A stretch of DNA of 64,000 bases from Podocnemis expansa (GCA_007922195.1 ML682005.1:41346531-41410530); one strand, 5' to 3'. Positions 1-13,241 are shown, counted from the stretch's first letter. Notes: generated from the sequence alone by a model not told the origin. Numbers and translations: made by a program.

Positions 1-982
1 GAGAAAAGAGTAAGAGGAGAAAGAAGCACAGGGATGCAGACTGAGGGGGTTTCCAGTAATGAGAGGTGAGATGAAAAGGAAGATCATAGAAAGGAGAGGA
101 GGACTTTGATATAATCTATTAAAATATGGTTTTAAATGCTGATGTGACCATAAAGCAGTGTTTGTCGATGTGCATGGGGATAGACATGCAAATACACACA
201 CAAAGTTATTATAAGAAGTTATCCAGTGAGAACCTTATAATACTTCAGGTATTATAGGTCACAAATCTGTCATCATGCAGACCCACTGGCAACACCGCTT
301 GGACATTTAATTGGACCAAAGGTGCTTTTATTCAAACATAGCCACACTATACCTCCCCATGCTCTGTTGTTCTCAATCTCAGCCTGGAGGAATCAGCTTT
401 CTGTTTTTCATATAAATGGTACAATTTAAAAAGGCATTAGGACTGAGAATCAACTGTGCATGAAATAAATAGTTAAGGCACTTTTTTAAAAACTATTTTT
501 ACATTCAAAGCAAAGCAAAAGAGCAATTATCTGATTTATACAGAAATTTTCATTCAGAAGAAACCCAAATAATTTAGCAGACTCTTCAAAAGGATCATTC
601 AGTTTCCATATCACTGAACTACCAGCCACCATAGCTGCAGTGCAAGAGATAGTAAATCCAACATTTTAAGCATAAGAGACTGAAGCCTTCTGTTTGGTCA
701 CACAATGGCAATGGCCATGCAAATTTTCTTGCATTGCCTCACCCCTGACCAATGGGGCTCACCCATTAGGAGCAAGAGGATTTCTTTGGTCTCCATGTCC
801 TTTCAATCCTTGGTCACTCTACTGAGACTGCCAGCATGTGTGTCATTAGGCAGTTGCACTGATGACTTGTGACCTCTGAAGTTAATGGCAACTGATCTAT
901 CAGCTAGTGACAACTTCTGGTCTGTACTCACCAGGGCTGCATTTGTTACCATCAATCTGTGCTTCAAGTTTTTCCTTTAGAA
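1..982. other. Intergenic, downstream of CARMIL1; nothing recognised
   Basis: AT-rich DNA without a recognisable gene, RNA or intact repeat. Confidence 0.5.
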
Positions 983-1532
983 CAGTGGTTCCCAATCTTT
1001 CCCAGGCTGGGGACCCCTTTAAAGAAAAAAACAAACAAACAAACAAACAAACAAACAAAACCACAACCCTCTGCGGCTCCCCTGGCTGCATCTTTATCTT
1101 AGCAAGCTCTGCTGCTGCAGAGGCACAATGTAACCCCCAGAGACAGAATGCGACTCCTGCCGCTCCGGGGAAGCCTCCCTGTCTCTGCCCGTCCCCCTGA
1201 ATGTTCCTCCCCAGCCTGTTCTCTGACCTCCTCCCTGGTTCCCCACCACCCCTCCCCAGGGCCTCTTCCCATGCTCCCCTTACCTGGTTGGCGCTGCTGC
1301 ACCTGAACCCACCCCCCCCAGGCTACTTTCCCAAGTATGGTCTAAGCACGCTCAGGAGGCAGGCGTTTTTAAAACTCCCTGTGGGGGGGGGAACTCCATG
1401 CCAGCCAGAAGCTGGGGTCTCTATAGACGTCGGCGGTGTCCAGCCCCAGCTCCTTGCCTGTCCACAGACCCCCTAGAGCCACTCTGTGGGCCCCCCCCCA
1501 GGGGTCCACAGACCACAGGTTGGGAACCACTG
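983..1532. mobile_element. Non-autonomous hAT-type DNA transposon, 550 bp
   Basis: The ends are terminal inverted repeats starting CAGTGGTTCCCAA on both strands. The flanks are CTTTAGAA (975-982) and CTTTAGGA (1533-1540), an 8-bp target-site duplication with one mismatch, as expected for hAT. The interior is GC-rich with C-runs and has no transposase. An (AAAC)n microsatellite lies near the left end. Confidence 0.85.
1024..1060. repeat. (AAAC)n microsatellite
   Basis: Seven or so near-perfect AAAC units, inside the hAT element. Confidence 0.9.
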
Positions 1533-1953
1533 CTTTAGGAGAAGCAAAGAAAAGCTTCACTATTTAAAAAGAGAGACTAAATCAGCATAAAGCAATTATC
1601 AAAGCTAGAACATGGTCAAGTTCCAGGGTTAACTGACAATTCTGGTCATGTGAAAAATCTCTCATAAGCATTAACGACCACAAATGGTCAGGACCTCACT
1701 TTTATGTCTCACCTGAAAAACCATTCCCAGTCTAAGCAGAACTTTTCATAAATTTTCTTGCAGAATTCTGTTCAGCGCTTAGTGTGTGTGTAACAAGAAA
1801 CAAAATCAGATCTCATCAACATTATTCCATTAGTGGAGACATAAAACAGCTCCCTGTGACAGCACAGGCTTGTGATGCTGAAAAACATTCCACTCAGTGA
1901 AGTGGGGGCACTCAGTCAAGTAGATTTATGTCTAATGGGCCAAATTAATCCCT
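1533..1953. other. Intergenic, nothing recognised
   Basis: No gene or confident repeat seen between the hAT element and the CR1 fragment. Confidence 0.45.
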
Positions 1954-2644
1954 GGTTCACAAGAATGGCCATACTGGGTCAAACCAATGGTCCATCTAGC
2001 CCAGTATCCTGTCTTCTGACAATGGTCAGTGGCAGATGCTTCAGAGGGAATGAACAGAACAAGTAATAATTCTTTGTCACCCATTCCTAGTCTCTGGCAA
2101 ACAGAAGAAGCTAGGTGCACTTCAGAGCATGGGTTTGCAGACCTGCCCATTCTGGCTAATAGCCATTGATGGACTGTCCTCCATGAATTTACCCTGCACA
2201 AAGTCTGGCAAAGAGCTCCCCTGGTTAACTGCATGGTGTGTAAAGAAATATTTCCTTTTGTTAGTTTTAAATATACTGCCTGTTAATTTAATTTGGTGAC
2301 ATTCCTAGTTCTTGTGACATAAGGAGGATAAACAACAGTTATTTACTTTCTCCACATGGGTCATGATTTTATAGGCCTCTATCATATCCCCTCTTAGTTC
2401 TTTCTTTTCCAACTGAAAAGTCCCCATCTGAATAATCTCTCCTCAGATGGAAGCTGTTTCATGTCTCCTAATACTTTTTGTTGCCCTTTTCTGTACTTTC
2501 TCCAATTTCCAATACATCTTTTTGAGATGGGGCAACGAGATCAGCACACAGCATTCAAGATATAAGCATACTATGGATCATCCTAGAATAGAGGTTTTGT
2601 TGGTCAATCCACCTAAGAAGAGGACTTCCAAGCGTTTCTTTTAG
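1954..2644 (-). mobile_element. CR1 LINE fragment, antisense
   Basis: The sequence reads as the antisense of a widespread reptilian CR1 3' region: GGTCCATCTAGCCCAGTATC near 1990, CTGGCTAATAGCCATTGATG near 2152, TTTATAGGCCTCTATCATAT near 2370, and a stretch near 2527 beginning GAGATGGGGCAACGAGATCA. The familiar order is kept over about 700 bp. No intact reverse transcriptase frame remains. Confidence 0.8.
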
Positions 2645-3078
2645 AAAGCAGATATTCACCACTGTGATACCATCCTCCACATTAGGGCATGTTTTAAAAT
2701 ACTAATAATCTGTCATCCAAACTTTAATCTACTTTTTTGGGGGCCAGATCATTGATAAAATGGTATTGAAGCAATTCAAGTCACAACTTGATCTGATAGG
2801 TGTGTTTGATGTCTGTTTTCAGTTAGGGGGATGTTCATATTTTCTAGAATTCATAATCTGTCTAGTAGTGGACTCATGAATGGCTTCAGTATTGATAGAA
2901 AGACCACTCAGAAGCTTCTACTGGCATTGACAGTATGTTTTTGTTGAGTCTTTTGTAGAGGCTTTCAAGGATGGATTTTGGGAGAGCCCTGTGAGTTGGT
3001 TCACCCCCTTGACGAGTCTATTCAAATCATAAATGATAAGATCACTTCTGTTAATTCTACCCACTGGCTCACTCCTTC
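2645..3078. other. Intergenic, nothing recognised
   Basis: AT-rich; no gene or confident repeat. Confidence 0.4.
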
Positions 3079-3345
3079 TCTACCCCATGAGATGAGCTTC
3101 TTGGCCTTACCTTTAAAGTCCTTCACAATTCACCCTCTTCCGTACAGGGCTGTCTTGATCCTAGCACTTTACCCTCTCACTTCTACTTTGGCAAGGACTC
3201 CAGCATCTATTGTGTAAATGTCTCCCACTAGTGTTTTCTCCCTTGTCCCCTCTTATGCATAGAATACCCTTTTAAAATCCCTTCATACAGCCTCTGCCCA
3301 CTCCTCTTTCATGCCCTTCTTTACTACTACCATAATATTTTCACA
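3079..3345 (+). mobile_element. L2-like LINE relic
   Basis: The stretch holds the L2-type C-terminal reverse-transcriptase context (a decayed KVLHN-like translation near 3115) followed by a pyrimidine-rich tail region. It is highly diverged, so the assignment is by general resemblance only. Confidence 0.4.
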
Positions 3346-3547
3346 ATAAATTACCAACTGTTCATGGCCAAAGAGACAGACAACAGGCAGACAACATATT
3401 GTTTGAGTTAGTTTTAAAAAAATTATTTTGCCTTGAAATGCACACTGTCATGTTGCAACCATGTGCTCTAATCACTGTGACTCTCACCCATGGTCAGCCT
3501 CTTCTTGAGCTATATATTACATATCTATGTTGCATATTGTTTTAGAT

Positions 3548-3650
3548 TGTAAATTCTTCAGGACCAGGACTTCTTTGTTTAAATAGGTATTTATATAGCA
3601 CACAACACATTTCTAATCAGGATCTTGAATCACTTCTCTAATACTTATAA
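3548..3650 (+). repeat. Ancient interspersed repeat tail (copy 1)
   Basis: It resembles a common amniote repeat tail: AGGACCAGGACTTC, a TATAGCACACAACAC core, ATCAGGATCTTGAATCAC and a final AATACTTATAA. Related copies lie at 19585-19665 and, reversed, at 29750-29890. Family name uncertain; MIR-like. Confidence 0.45.
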
Positions 3651-3655
3651 TTGAA

Positions 3656-3728
3656 AGGCAATGTGGCCTAATGGATAAGGTAATAGCTAGGAGTCAGGAA
3701 ACTTGAATTCTGAGTCTGCCAGTAACTC
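3656..3728 (+). mobile_element. MIR/CORE-SINE head fragment
   Basis: The CAATGTGGCCTAATGGATAA start, GGAGTCAGGAAACTTGAATT core and TCTGCCAGTAACT end follow the MIR tRNA-derived 5' half, including an A-box-like TGGCCTAATGG. Confidence 0.6.
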
Positions 3729-3756
3729 TTCCCATGCAATTTACAACATACCATAC

Positions 3757-6690
3757 AGTCATAGAAATTTAAGGCCAGAAAAGTCCACTTGATCACCTAA
3801 CCTGACATGTGTATGACAGGTCACAAACATAACCCAAAACCTGCATTCTAAACCCCAGAACTGAAAGGCCAAGGCATAACCCTCAGAAGAATGAACTGTC
3901 TTGTATCGTAGGTGGAGAATGGCGAAACTGAGCTGCACTGATGCCCCTAAAAGGCAGGGAATGGGTTCAGATGTCCAGATAATCTTGGAAGTGACCCATA
4001 TCCCACACTGCAGAGTAAAGGAAATCCCCCAAACATGACTACAAATCTGCCCTGGAAGAAAATAACTTCCTGACCCCACATATGGAGATCAGTTGCACCC
4101 TATGCATGGGAGAAAGAACCAGCCAGCTAGGCACATAAAACAGAATGCTCTGTATCACCTGACAGCATCAGCCCACTCCTTCCAGGATCCAATTTTCAGC
4201 TGTGGTGATCTCTGTTGCTTCAAACAAAACACACAACAATAATAAAAGAGAATATTGGGAGAAGAAATCCCTTCCTGATTCCTGCAATTGCTGCTTGAAC
4301 CCCTGAAGCATGAACTTTTAGGGACTTTGAGATAAAACCAGATGCGATCCTCAAGGCTGCCAAACTCTGCCCTCTACCATCTTAAGCAACATTATATAAC
4401 CCCACTCATAAACTGGTCTAGCTTTCAAAACTAATTGTTCACTCCCAGAGCTCCTAGTGGGAGGCTGTTCCAAAACCTAATTCATTGGATGACTGCACAG
4501 CTTAGTCTGATTTCCAGCCTGAATTGGAGCACATCCTGTTTATATCCATTTGTTCTCAGGCTAACACTGTCCTTTAGTTCAAATAGCTCTTCATCCACCC
4601 CCCATTTGTCCCCAGTGTATTTATAGAAAACAGTCATATCCCTTTTCAGCCTTCATTTTGCTAGGTTAAACAAATTCTGCTTTTCCTCTCATAGGATAGG
4701 TTTGTCATTCTCTTGATCATCCCAGGGCCTCTTCAAGTTTGAGTTCATCATTATTTAGCATGGGTGACCAGAGTTGTACACAGTATTCCAGATGGCTGTG
4801 TCTGCACCTAAAATCTTAGTTTGGACTTGCTTAGTCTGAACTAAGTAGTTTGTAGGTTAGTTTGAACTAGCCATGCTATTTTTACTTTGAACTTTTTAGT
4901 TTGAACTAACTTTTGCTTAGTTCGAACTAGCATGTCTACATTGTGCTAGTTCAAACTAAATATGCAAATTTGTTCAAACTAAGTCTGAACTTACACGTTT
5001 GAACTAAGCTTTGCTTCGTTTGAACTAAATTTTTTTTTTACTTTGAACTAGGCAAAGCCTAGCGTAGACAGGGTTCAAATTAATTCGAATTAAGGCTCCT
5101 TGGACAATGGCACAGATACTACTTTGTCTCTACTGGAAATGCTTTACCTGACATTTCGTAAGTGCACATTTGCCTTTTCCGTAGCAGCACACACTCAGTC
5201 ATCTTGCGATCAACCTGCACATCCAGGTTTCTTTCCTGATCTGGTGTTTCCAGCTGAAGTTTCCAACTTCCATCTCATAGCAGTAATTCTCATAAGGACC
5301 CTATGTGCATGATCTTGCACTTTGTAATCTAGTGACTTCTATCCTATTTTTGTCATACTGATCTTCAAGATCATCTAGGATCTTCTGATCTTCCTCTGTA
5401 CTGACAATATCTTCCAACTTTGTATCATCAGCAAATTCCATTAGCACATTATTTTTTATGCCAAGACCATTGCTAAAAATAAGTTCAGTTCCAACATCAA
5501 TCCTTGAGGAATTCTGCTACTAATCTCCCTCCAGTTCGATAATTCACCTTTCAGCACAACCCATTGCTTTCTCCCTTTTAGCGAGTTCCTGTAATTCCTG
5601 TGCTGATCTCAGTTTTCTTCAGTTAAACTATATTTTTCCACTTAGCACCATGCCAAATGCTTTACTGAAATCTGAGTATATTAAATCTACTGATGTTCTC
5701 TTATCCAAAAAAACCAGTTATCTTCTCAAAGAAAGATAATCCAGTGAGTCTGACAGGATGGTGCCATGCTGCATTAAGCCCCCGTTTCCATTTGCCTCCA
5801 TAAATTTAGTTATTCTTTCCTTCAAAACTTGTTCTACAGGTTTATGTACAACTGAGGGCAGACTAACATAACTGTATTGCCCAGATCACATCTTTTTCCT
5901 TTAGTTATGATGCTAGCTATTCTCTACTCACAGGGTATCATTTCTAAGTAGACAGATTTATTAAAAACCTTTGCTGCCTGACTAGCAATCTCATGTACCC
6001 ATTTTCTGTATTCTAGGATCAAAGTTATTTGGTCCCCCACATTTGAGCACATTAAGCTACTTTTCTTCAGCTTCAGAGGCAGTAATTTCCTCTTCTATAC
6101 ACCTATTCCATCAGTCATCTTGTCTTCATGTCCATCTTTTATAATATCATCCTCTACCAAAAACATCAAAATATTCATTAATTTTGGGGCCATACTTAGA
6201 TTATCTTTAATCTCTTCCCCATCCACACCACATAGCAGCCCAACTGCTCTATCACTTATTTATTTTTATTTATATAATGAAAAATCTTCATTTATTCTAA
6301 CATCCTTGGCAATACCAAATTTCAGCTTTACTTTTAACATTCACTTTATTCCTACATTTTCTGATCTCCAAGATTTTTTGTTTGTTTGTTTTGTTTTTGC
6401 TTTGATGAATCCCTTTTTCATTCCCTGCAGGTTTCTCTGTTTAGCTCTAATGACCCTTCTGAGGTGCCTTTTCATCCAACTAGGTCTGGAATCTTTCCCT
6501 ACAAGTTTTTTTTCCCCTTTTGCTTAAGATGCTAAGTGCATCTACCTGCTGTATGCTTCATGTAAAGAAATTCCAAGCCTTCTCCACATGCAAGTCCTTG
6601 GGCTCTTTGGTCCAGTTGACTTTAACTAGTTCCTCTTAATTTTCTAGTCTGTCCCTTTGAGATAAAAAAAAATCATACTTGACTCAAGTG
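3757..6690 (-). mobile_element. Long CR1 LINE copy, antisense, with a nested MITE
   Basis: Read on the plus strand it starts with the antisense CR1 3' end (catagaaatttaaggccaga), continues through TTCCTGACCCCACATATGGA, AGTTGTACACAGTATTCCAG and TATCATCAGCAAATTCCATT, and ends near 6690. This is about 2.7 kb of CR1 in normal order, interrupted by a Harbinger-type MITE at 4794-5070. Many stops and indels show it is dead. Confidence 0.75.
4794..5070. mobile_element. Palindromic Harbinger-type MITE (TTTGAACTAA family, copy 1)
   Basis: An AT-rich element with many TTTGAACTAA and TTAGTTCAAAC arms in both orientations. The left end GGCTGTGTCTGCAC is a decayed form of GGCTATGTCTACAC, and the right end is AGCGTAGACAGGG. 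The interior matches the better-preserved copy at 19017-19290. It interrupts the CR1 copy. Confidence 0.65.
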
Positions 6691-8587
6691 TCCTGTTTAA
6701 TTTAAATGGAATCGAATTGTAATCACTCAATGGAAGATTATTTCCTCAAGTCAGCTTTTGTATGATGCTAACTTGCCAATGAGATATATCTGTATTTCTG
6801 GCTCTCACCTCCTCCCCCAACAACTTTTCCAAGATGTTTTTTTAGAAAATTCCTGTTAATGGTTTACTAGCTCCAGTCAATGCATTGTTAAGGCATGCCA
6901 CTCTCAGAAAGAGCTGATTATTGTCTCCCAATGCAGTACTTCAGGTGACTGGCATCCTATTTGTGAAGTGAGACAGATGATAAATGGAAAACAAAAGAAT
7001 TTCCAAGTTATTGTAAAGTGTGAAGAATGTTAAGTAATACGCTGAGTTAATATTTTATACATGAGGTTGTGAAAAGTAAAACCAGTGGCTGGACATGAGA
7101 CGGTGTCCTAGCAACTGAGGACCCTTTCGGGACCCTTTTGGTTGCCAGGAGCCACCAGGAAGCGTTTGTTAGAATTCTAGCAGTCAGGTGATGCCCGTTT
7201 GGCAGAAAAACTGAGGCTTGCTGACCAGAGGCAGGTTGTTCTGGGATGTGGCCAAAGGTGCCACAATGGGACTCCAAATGAGTTCATTTATAAGTTTACT
7301 TATAACTAACAAGAGTTTGTTAATCGAGTCTGGAGCAGAACTGTAGTGACTGGCTTTCCTGAAAGAGTCTTCAAAGAGCCCCTACTATATTTATCAGTCA
7401 GTACTGGACTCCAGGGGCCCTCAGAATAAGGGAGCCAAGTGAAGAGTGACACAAGGTAAATTTTCCAACTGCAAAGCTGGTGTTAACAGCGCTTACCTGA
7501 GCCTGAGACACTGGAAATGTGACCTAAGGAAAGGTCTGTTTTTACTTCTAACTAATGCAACTTAGCTTGCTGTTAATTCAAGCTCCTTAAAAAGCAACGC
7601 ACACAGAAATGGTCATGTAACTCTGTTCTAATATGAGTTAGAGGTAACATGGTGGCTTGCTAGCTGCATTATTTTCCACTTTATATATAAAGATCTAATC
7701 TTCTGCCCCTAGTTGAGCTGCTTTTTAAAATATCGGTAGATGCAGCAATTAGAATCCTTCATGCTGCAGTTAATTATTTTTAATTCTTGTTAATTACTAT
7801 CCTAATTTAGTCTTACTAACTTCCACTTAGTGAGTAAAAATCTATTGAGTGAAGCTCTGTGACACATGCAAATAGCTTTGGATAAGTGCAGAATTTTTAA
7901 TCTTTACAGAACCAATGGTAAATACTTATAAAAAACTGAAAAATTCTTGTACACATCTAACTTGATTCTCCAGAGCCTTGCACCTTACTTGGTGATATAC
8001 ATTCATGCAAAGTGGTTATTGAAATCTCCCAAAGCAGGTGCAGAATGCTACCATTTGGCTTTAGGTAGCATTTTACATACACTTTGCAGAAGGTGTAAAT
8101 TACTGCACAAGGGGCAGGGCAATTCAGAATCAGTTCCCCTGGAAATGCAAAACATGGGTCTGATCTTACAAACACACAAGTGACTTTGCTCATTGAAGCA
8201 GCCAATGCTGAAGTTAAGTGAACTATTCATGTGAGTAAAGTTGATAACATGCTTAATTCTTTGCAGGATTCAGGTCCTTTGATAGTAATGCAGTTCAGAG
8301 CACATCAAGTGGATGTAATGGATAGCTATTAGCTTGTGTGAAAGATGGTTTACCTGACTATCATGTGCAAAGGGCTCAGCAGATGCATCCTCAAACAATT
8401 TTATAGAAAAAACCAAGAAACATTACATGCTTATCTGCAATAGGAAGATATCTGTTACCATGGACATTTTAAAGCATTAAAACAACCCCAAACTGTACTA
8501 TAATGACATGCTACTAACATCATTCAAACATGTGAACCAAAAGATGACTGACAAACATTGCTTTATGTCTAAAAACAGAGACTTGTA
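6691..8587. other. Intergenic, no gene recognised
   Basis: AT-rich sequence between the CR1 copy and the end of CARMIL1. A decayed fragment near 8180-8285 (CATGTGAGTAAAG, GCAGGATTCAGGTCC) resembles an ancient reptile repeat also seen near 14340 and 35360. Nothing else is supported. Confidence 0.45.
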
Positions 8588-9483
8588 TTTCAGTTGTAAA
8601 ATCATTTTATTGGTACAAATATACATATGAATAAAATCCTTTCCAACCTGTAATGCAAGTGAATGTCCATGAAATATGCAAAAACAAGCAGAAATGTTTT
8701 TACAGGCATCAAACTATTTTTCTCTTAGAATTACACATTAAAAGTAAGCTAATATGCAGACGGAACTTAAGAAGGCTTCTAGAAAACACCAATATTAATA
8801 ATATGTCAATTGCTCAATTCCAATCAACTATATACATTCATGTATGAATGTGGAAGCATAAGATTTCATTCAGATTCTTCTGTGTTGTGCTTTGTGACAG
8901 TACACAAATGTAAGAGTTTGAGTTTTATGTACAACACAGCAGGAAGAAAGAAGCTCCCTATGGGAGAATGTACAAACCATACTCAAGCATCTAAGTATAT
9001 ATAATTTATACAAATTATTTGATTAGTGTGCTCTGTTAATATAAATTACAATGTGCAATTGCATACCGCAAGAATATATTTATAGGTAAGTCACGTGCAG
9101 ATTTGACACATTTACATTCAGCAGTACAACACATTACCTGCTGTACAGTGTATTAGTGTAAGACAGCATCCAGTTATTTGCTTTGTTTTCTAAATGCCCT
9201 AATGCAGGGTGTTCTTTGTAGCTGCTTCAGAGAAATTCAAGTAGAGTACATGATATAATTGCTGGCTTTAGCAAAGGCATGGAAGGGGAGGTCTGACATC
9301 ATACATACCAGAAGTTAAAGGTCAAATCAATGCATACTGATTGGACTGTAAATCATGATTATTAGGTTTATACACAAAAATGCACCTGGGGTTAAAAAAT
9401 GGCTGGTAAAAAGACAAATCATTGATTGTTGTAGCCTGATTGTTATGAAGGATCTTGTACAACAAAGTAATTTGTACTGATAA
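8588..9483 (-). other. CARMIL1: Probable CARMIL1 3' UTR
   Basis: The sequence downstream of the TAG stop is AT-rich and free of obvious repeats for about 0.9 kb. It ends near a canonical AATAAA on the minus strand. The exact cleavage site is not visible; the lower boundary is set about 20 nt past the signal. Confidence 0.6.
8606..8611 (-). terminator. Candidate polyadenylation signal AATAAA for CARMIL1
   Basis: A minus-strand AATAAA lies about 870 nt after the stop codon. It is the first canonical hexamer I see between the stop and this point. Confidence 0.55.
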
Positions 9484-9620
9484 CTAAACAAAAATAAAAT
9501 CTTTATCTGCTTCTTCTCCAGAGTCACTGGACTTGCTTCCCTGCTGGCCATCTTTACTTAAGGACCTCTGTTTTAGCTCCTGGTGTTCATGGGCCTGGTG
9601 TCCTGGGCTTCTTTTTGGAG
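9484..9620 (-). CDS. CARMIL1: CARMIL1 last coding exon and TAG stop
   Basis: The final exon begins after a TTTATTACAG acceptor (AG at 9622-9621). It encodes the PKRSPGHQAHEHQELKQRS segment, then SKDGQQGSKSSDSGEEADK and DFIFV, with TAG at 9486-9484. The acidic C-terminus GEEADKDFIFV corresponds to GEEAEKEFIFV in human. This fixes the 3' end of the coding sequence. Confidence 0.96.
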
Positions 9621-11549
9621 CTGTAATAAATATGGAGGCAGGTCTTACTAATAACTTCACATGAGAAAAGAGAACATTATCACACTTGAGTCCTGCTCCT
9701 ATAATCCATGAACTCAACAGAAGCGATATCATTTCTCCCGGCGGTAATGGTGTGAGCGCTTTGCTACTGAAACTAGAAAGGTGAGGGAAGAAGAAAAGGA
9801 AAAAAGCTTCACACCCATGTCAGTCTGCAAACAGGGAAAATACTGTTTTGAAATCTAAAACAAAGCACTATGGTACATACAATTAAAATGAGTGATAATT
9901 TGGGTAACAATTTCTTCAAATTTAAATTGTACAAGCCAGTGCCATTTCAAGATCATTACTTTCTATGGCATACATGTTTCTGGCATGATCTACCAACAAG
10001 TTCTCAGAGACACTCATGATAACTCCCAAATCAGCAGTTTGCCATATATACATGGAGAGTTTGCCCTTCACTTTTGTCACCGAATGAGTACGCTTGTTTC
10101 CCCAAGTGACTGAATAACATGAATGCATCTGAAAACAGATTTTAGCCATTAGCAAGTTTAAATGTCATAACAACGGCAGTTGGAAAATATCAAGGGTGAA
10201 GTGTTTGAATAAATAAAGAAGAGCAATAAAATTAGCATAGTAGATTTAGCAAAATTAGATTGAAAATTTCAACGGCTGAACCACACATATTGTCATTAAG
10301 TGGCAGTGGAATCACCACCCATTTAAGTGGCTTTAAAAAAATATCAAATATGCTATGTATGATTTAAAGAAAATGGCACTGCTTTTGTTCAGCACCTGAA
10401 AGCTCAAACAGTCAGAAGCATTTATTGTTATGTATAAACAATTCGAGGGTGGAAGACTCGATTAAATCATGATGTTCTGCATAAAAGTGCATTCTTGTCG
10501 GTTGTTATAACCTTAATAAATATTCTTCACTACTAAGAGAGAGATTTAGATTTCATTTTTAGATGGTACACACTATAAGCTTTTATATAGTGATTTATTT
10601 TGAATACTTTTCAGATTAGTTTTACACCTATATCAGAAACTGAATGACTGTTTGGTTATTTCATTTACCAAAAAGTAATTGAAACAGATATTTATCAAGT
10701 CATTGGGAGGTGAACTATCTCCAATTCAACAGGTTAATCACTAATATTTGTAAGATTCTCTTCCCATGATGTATTAGGAGGAAACCACCACCAGACAGAC
10801 ATTTAAATTGTTTTATTTAACTAAAACAACATTATGTATTCTGGATTTTTTTTTTTTTAACAGCAAACATATAAATATTTTGACAAAACTGCCTAGTTCT
10901 ATTCCACCCCCAAAATTCTTCTGTTCATTGAACTTTTTGAAATGTTGCACTCTGAGAGAGAGGTAACGATTGACTCTCTGTACACAAATTTGCAGAGGAA
11001 TAATAGAGTTGAGGTCTATTATTTATTACCTCTGTATTATTTATTTTTTTAAAACTTTTTTTGTTTTTTTGCTGTTAACAAGCATATTATCTCTGGAGAC
11101 AAATCCAGTTTCTGAACTGCAAAACTAAGTATCTCTGATGGCCTCTTCTAGACCGAGTCCCATTGGCTAGATAGAGAAGTTAACCTAACTAATCTATAGA
11201 AGCCCATGGAACACCATAAAATTGGGTTCCTAATCCATTAACTATTGTAATTCATTTACAAAATTTTTCTTAAACATTACATGAATATATTGCCTCATAC
11301 TATAGAATTAGAATTTATAGTCTCTATCCCATGATATCTTTGAGCTATAACGTATCAATTAGAACTATCTGTAGATAGGTTTTTCCTACAGAAACTGTTT
11401 ATCAAAAAATCTGGTTTAAATAAAAAATCTGATTTAAATTAAAAATTCCATTTTTAATTTTCTTTTAAAAACCATTGATTATCTACTTTAAATTAAACTG
11501 ATTTGAAAAATAACCTTTTTTTATGCTAGTGAAGATTAAAAAGTTAATG

Positions 11550-11639
11550 GTAAAACTCCCATTCATTTCAACAGTAATTTTAATTACCAGTAAGCTTACT
11601 GTTAACTAAAATTGCTGTTGAAATGAATGGGAGTTTTAC
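11550..11639. repeat. 90-bp near-perfect inverted repeat (hairpin), possible MITE
   Basis: The sequence is symmetrical about the centre of AAGCTT (11592-11597). Of 45 base pairs, 42 match; the mismatches are at 11575/11614, 11583/11606 and 11587/11602. The outer arms begin GTAAAACTCCCATTC. There is almost no loop. Such a structure suits a foldback DNA transposon remnant, but no target duplication was identified. Confidence 0.9.
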
Positions 11640-12589
11640 TGCTGACATTAAGGGGAGTAGAATTTGGGCAATGCCAAACATGCTAAGAAAATCCCACACA
11701 TCACTTTAAAATGATATTTTAAAGATTTAGGAGGCTCATGGGAACGTCTCCCTTTATTGAAAGTCATCTCTCCCAAGCGAACAAACATTTTAGTTAAAAT
11801 AGCTTCTGCATTTAGCACCATCAAATCTGTAAAACTTGCGATCGGTTAGGCTGGTTACATTTGGCGTGAAATGTATCAAGGTACCATCAACCAATATAGC
11901 TAGAAGCCTCATCACACATTATTCATCTGAAGCCACAGCTGAAAAGTTGTCAGTACCAGAGTAACCCCATTTGTACTAGTTGTTAGTGTAGATAAGGCAA
12001 GGCTACTCCCATGCCTCAAATGAACAGACCTGCCGAGGTTTGGCCAACATAATGCAGACCTTGAAAAGAACAGATTTCTGGTCAGCATGGTGACCAGTTC
12101 TAACAGCCTGTTGCCTAGCTCCACTGCAGAAATATAACAGGAGCACTCCTGGCGACCAAAAGTAAAATTGCTGGTGCCTAGCTGTAAGCCAATTTTATCC
12201 ACTCCTGACATAATGCTTAAAATGCCAATGACTTACTGCTTAAGCTAGTTTTCCCAGTCAGCTAGTGGGGACTGAGCGTGTAACCATTAGGAGCAGTAGT
12301 GAATCTGTCAGAAAGAAGAGCAGTGTAGATGGGATGACATATGCAGAAGTACTGTTCCAAGTCCATTCAAAAATTGTACTCTCTCCAAAGCTTTCCATAA
12401 ACATCTTCTACAGGATCAAGATGAGCTCAACTACACTTCTCACTCCTATCTTTTGAATGGTACCTAGGGCAAGACCTTTGTAAAGGGAATATGGGCCAGA
12501 TTCAACATACAGTGCTAGCACCACTTGGAACAGGAGTATAGAGGAGGTAAAGGTTCCTTTTATATGTTTTGCCTTTCCATATTTTAGGG

Positions 12590-12925
12590 CAGAGGTTCTC
12601 AACCTGTGGTCAGGGGACCCCCAGGCATCCATGTACCTATTGCAGGGGGTCCACGGAGCCTCTTCCTACCGGGCCAGAATCCAGCTACAACCCCAATGCT
12701 CCCCACCAGGGCTGCCTTTCCCCTCCTATGGTCAGATCCCGGCAGGGGGATGGGGCTGCGGTGGCTCAGCTCCCCAGCAGTGCAGGCCATGGTGGCGGGA
12801 GTGCTGCTTGCTGGCTGTCCCAGTGGCACTGCCAGAGTGATGTGGGTCAGATTACATAATTAGCCAGGGGTGGGGTGCAAAAATTTTTTTTTTTGTTAAA
12901 AAAAGGGTCCCCAGCCTGAAAAAGG
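12590..12925. mobile_element. hAT-type element relic, right end truncated
   Basis: The left end CAGAGGTTCTCAACCTGTGG is typical of hAT terminal repeats. The right end retains GGGTCCCCAGCCTGAAAAAGG but lacks the usual terminal GAGAACCACTG. The flanks TTTTAGGG (12582-12589) and TTCTAGGG (12926-12933) may be the 8-bp duplication. Interior GC-rich, no transposase. Confidence 0.65.
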
Positions 12926-13241
12926 TTCTAGGGCCATCTCAGACAGGTTCACTTCAGTGCAGCCTCAAGTCTGTTCTAAAAAGTGCCAGTTTTTAAATGG
13001 CTACTAAGGTTTCTTAGGGCTACACAATGAAACCTGGAGTGAAGTATGCTCTTTTCCATTGGGACTGGGTGGGACAGAGCTGTTCTGCTAACCCCAGGAA
13101 AGGAATTTCCTAAGGTCTGATTTTGCTAGATACATAGCCCCTTTACACCACCATGAAGTTGCACAGGGGTAAAAACAGAACACAGAAGCCCACCTCATGG
13201 CCGTATTCTCTTGATAAAGTGTGATGCCTGCCTGTAGGCTA

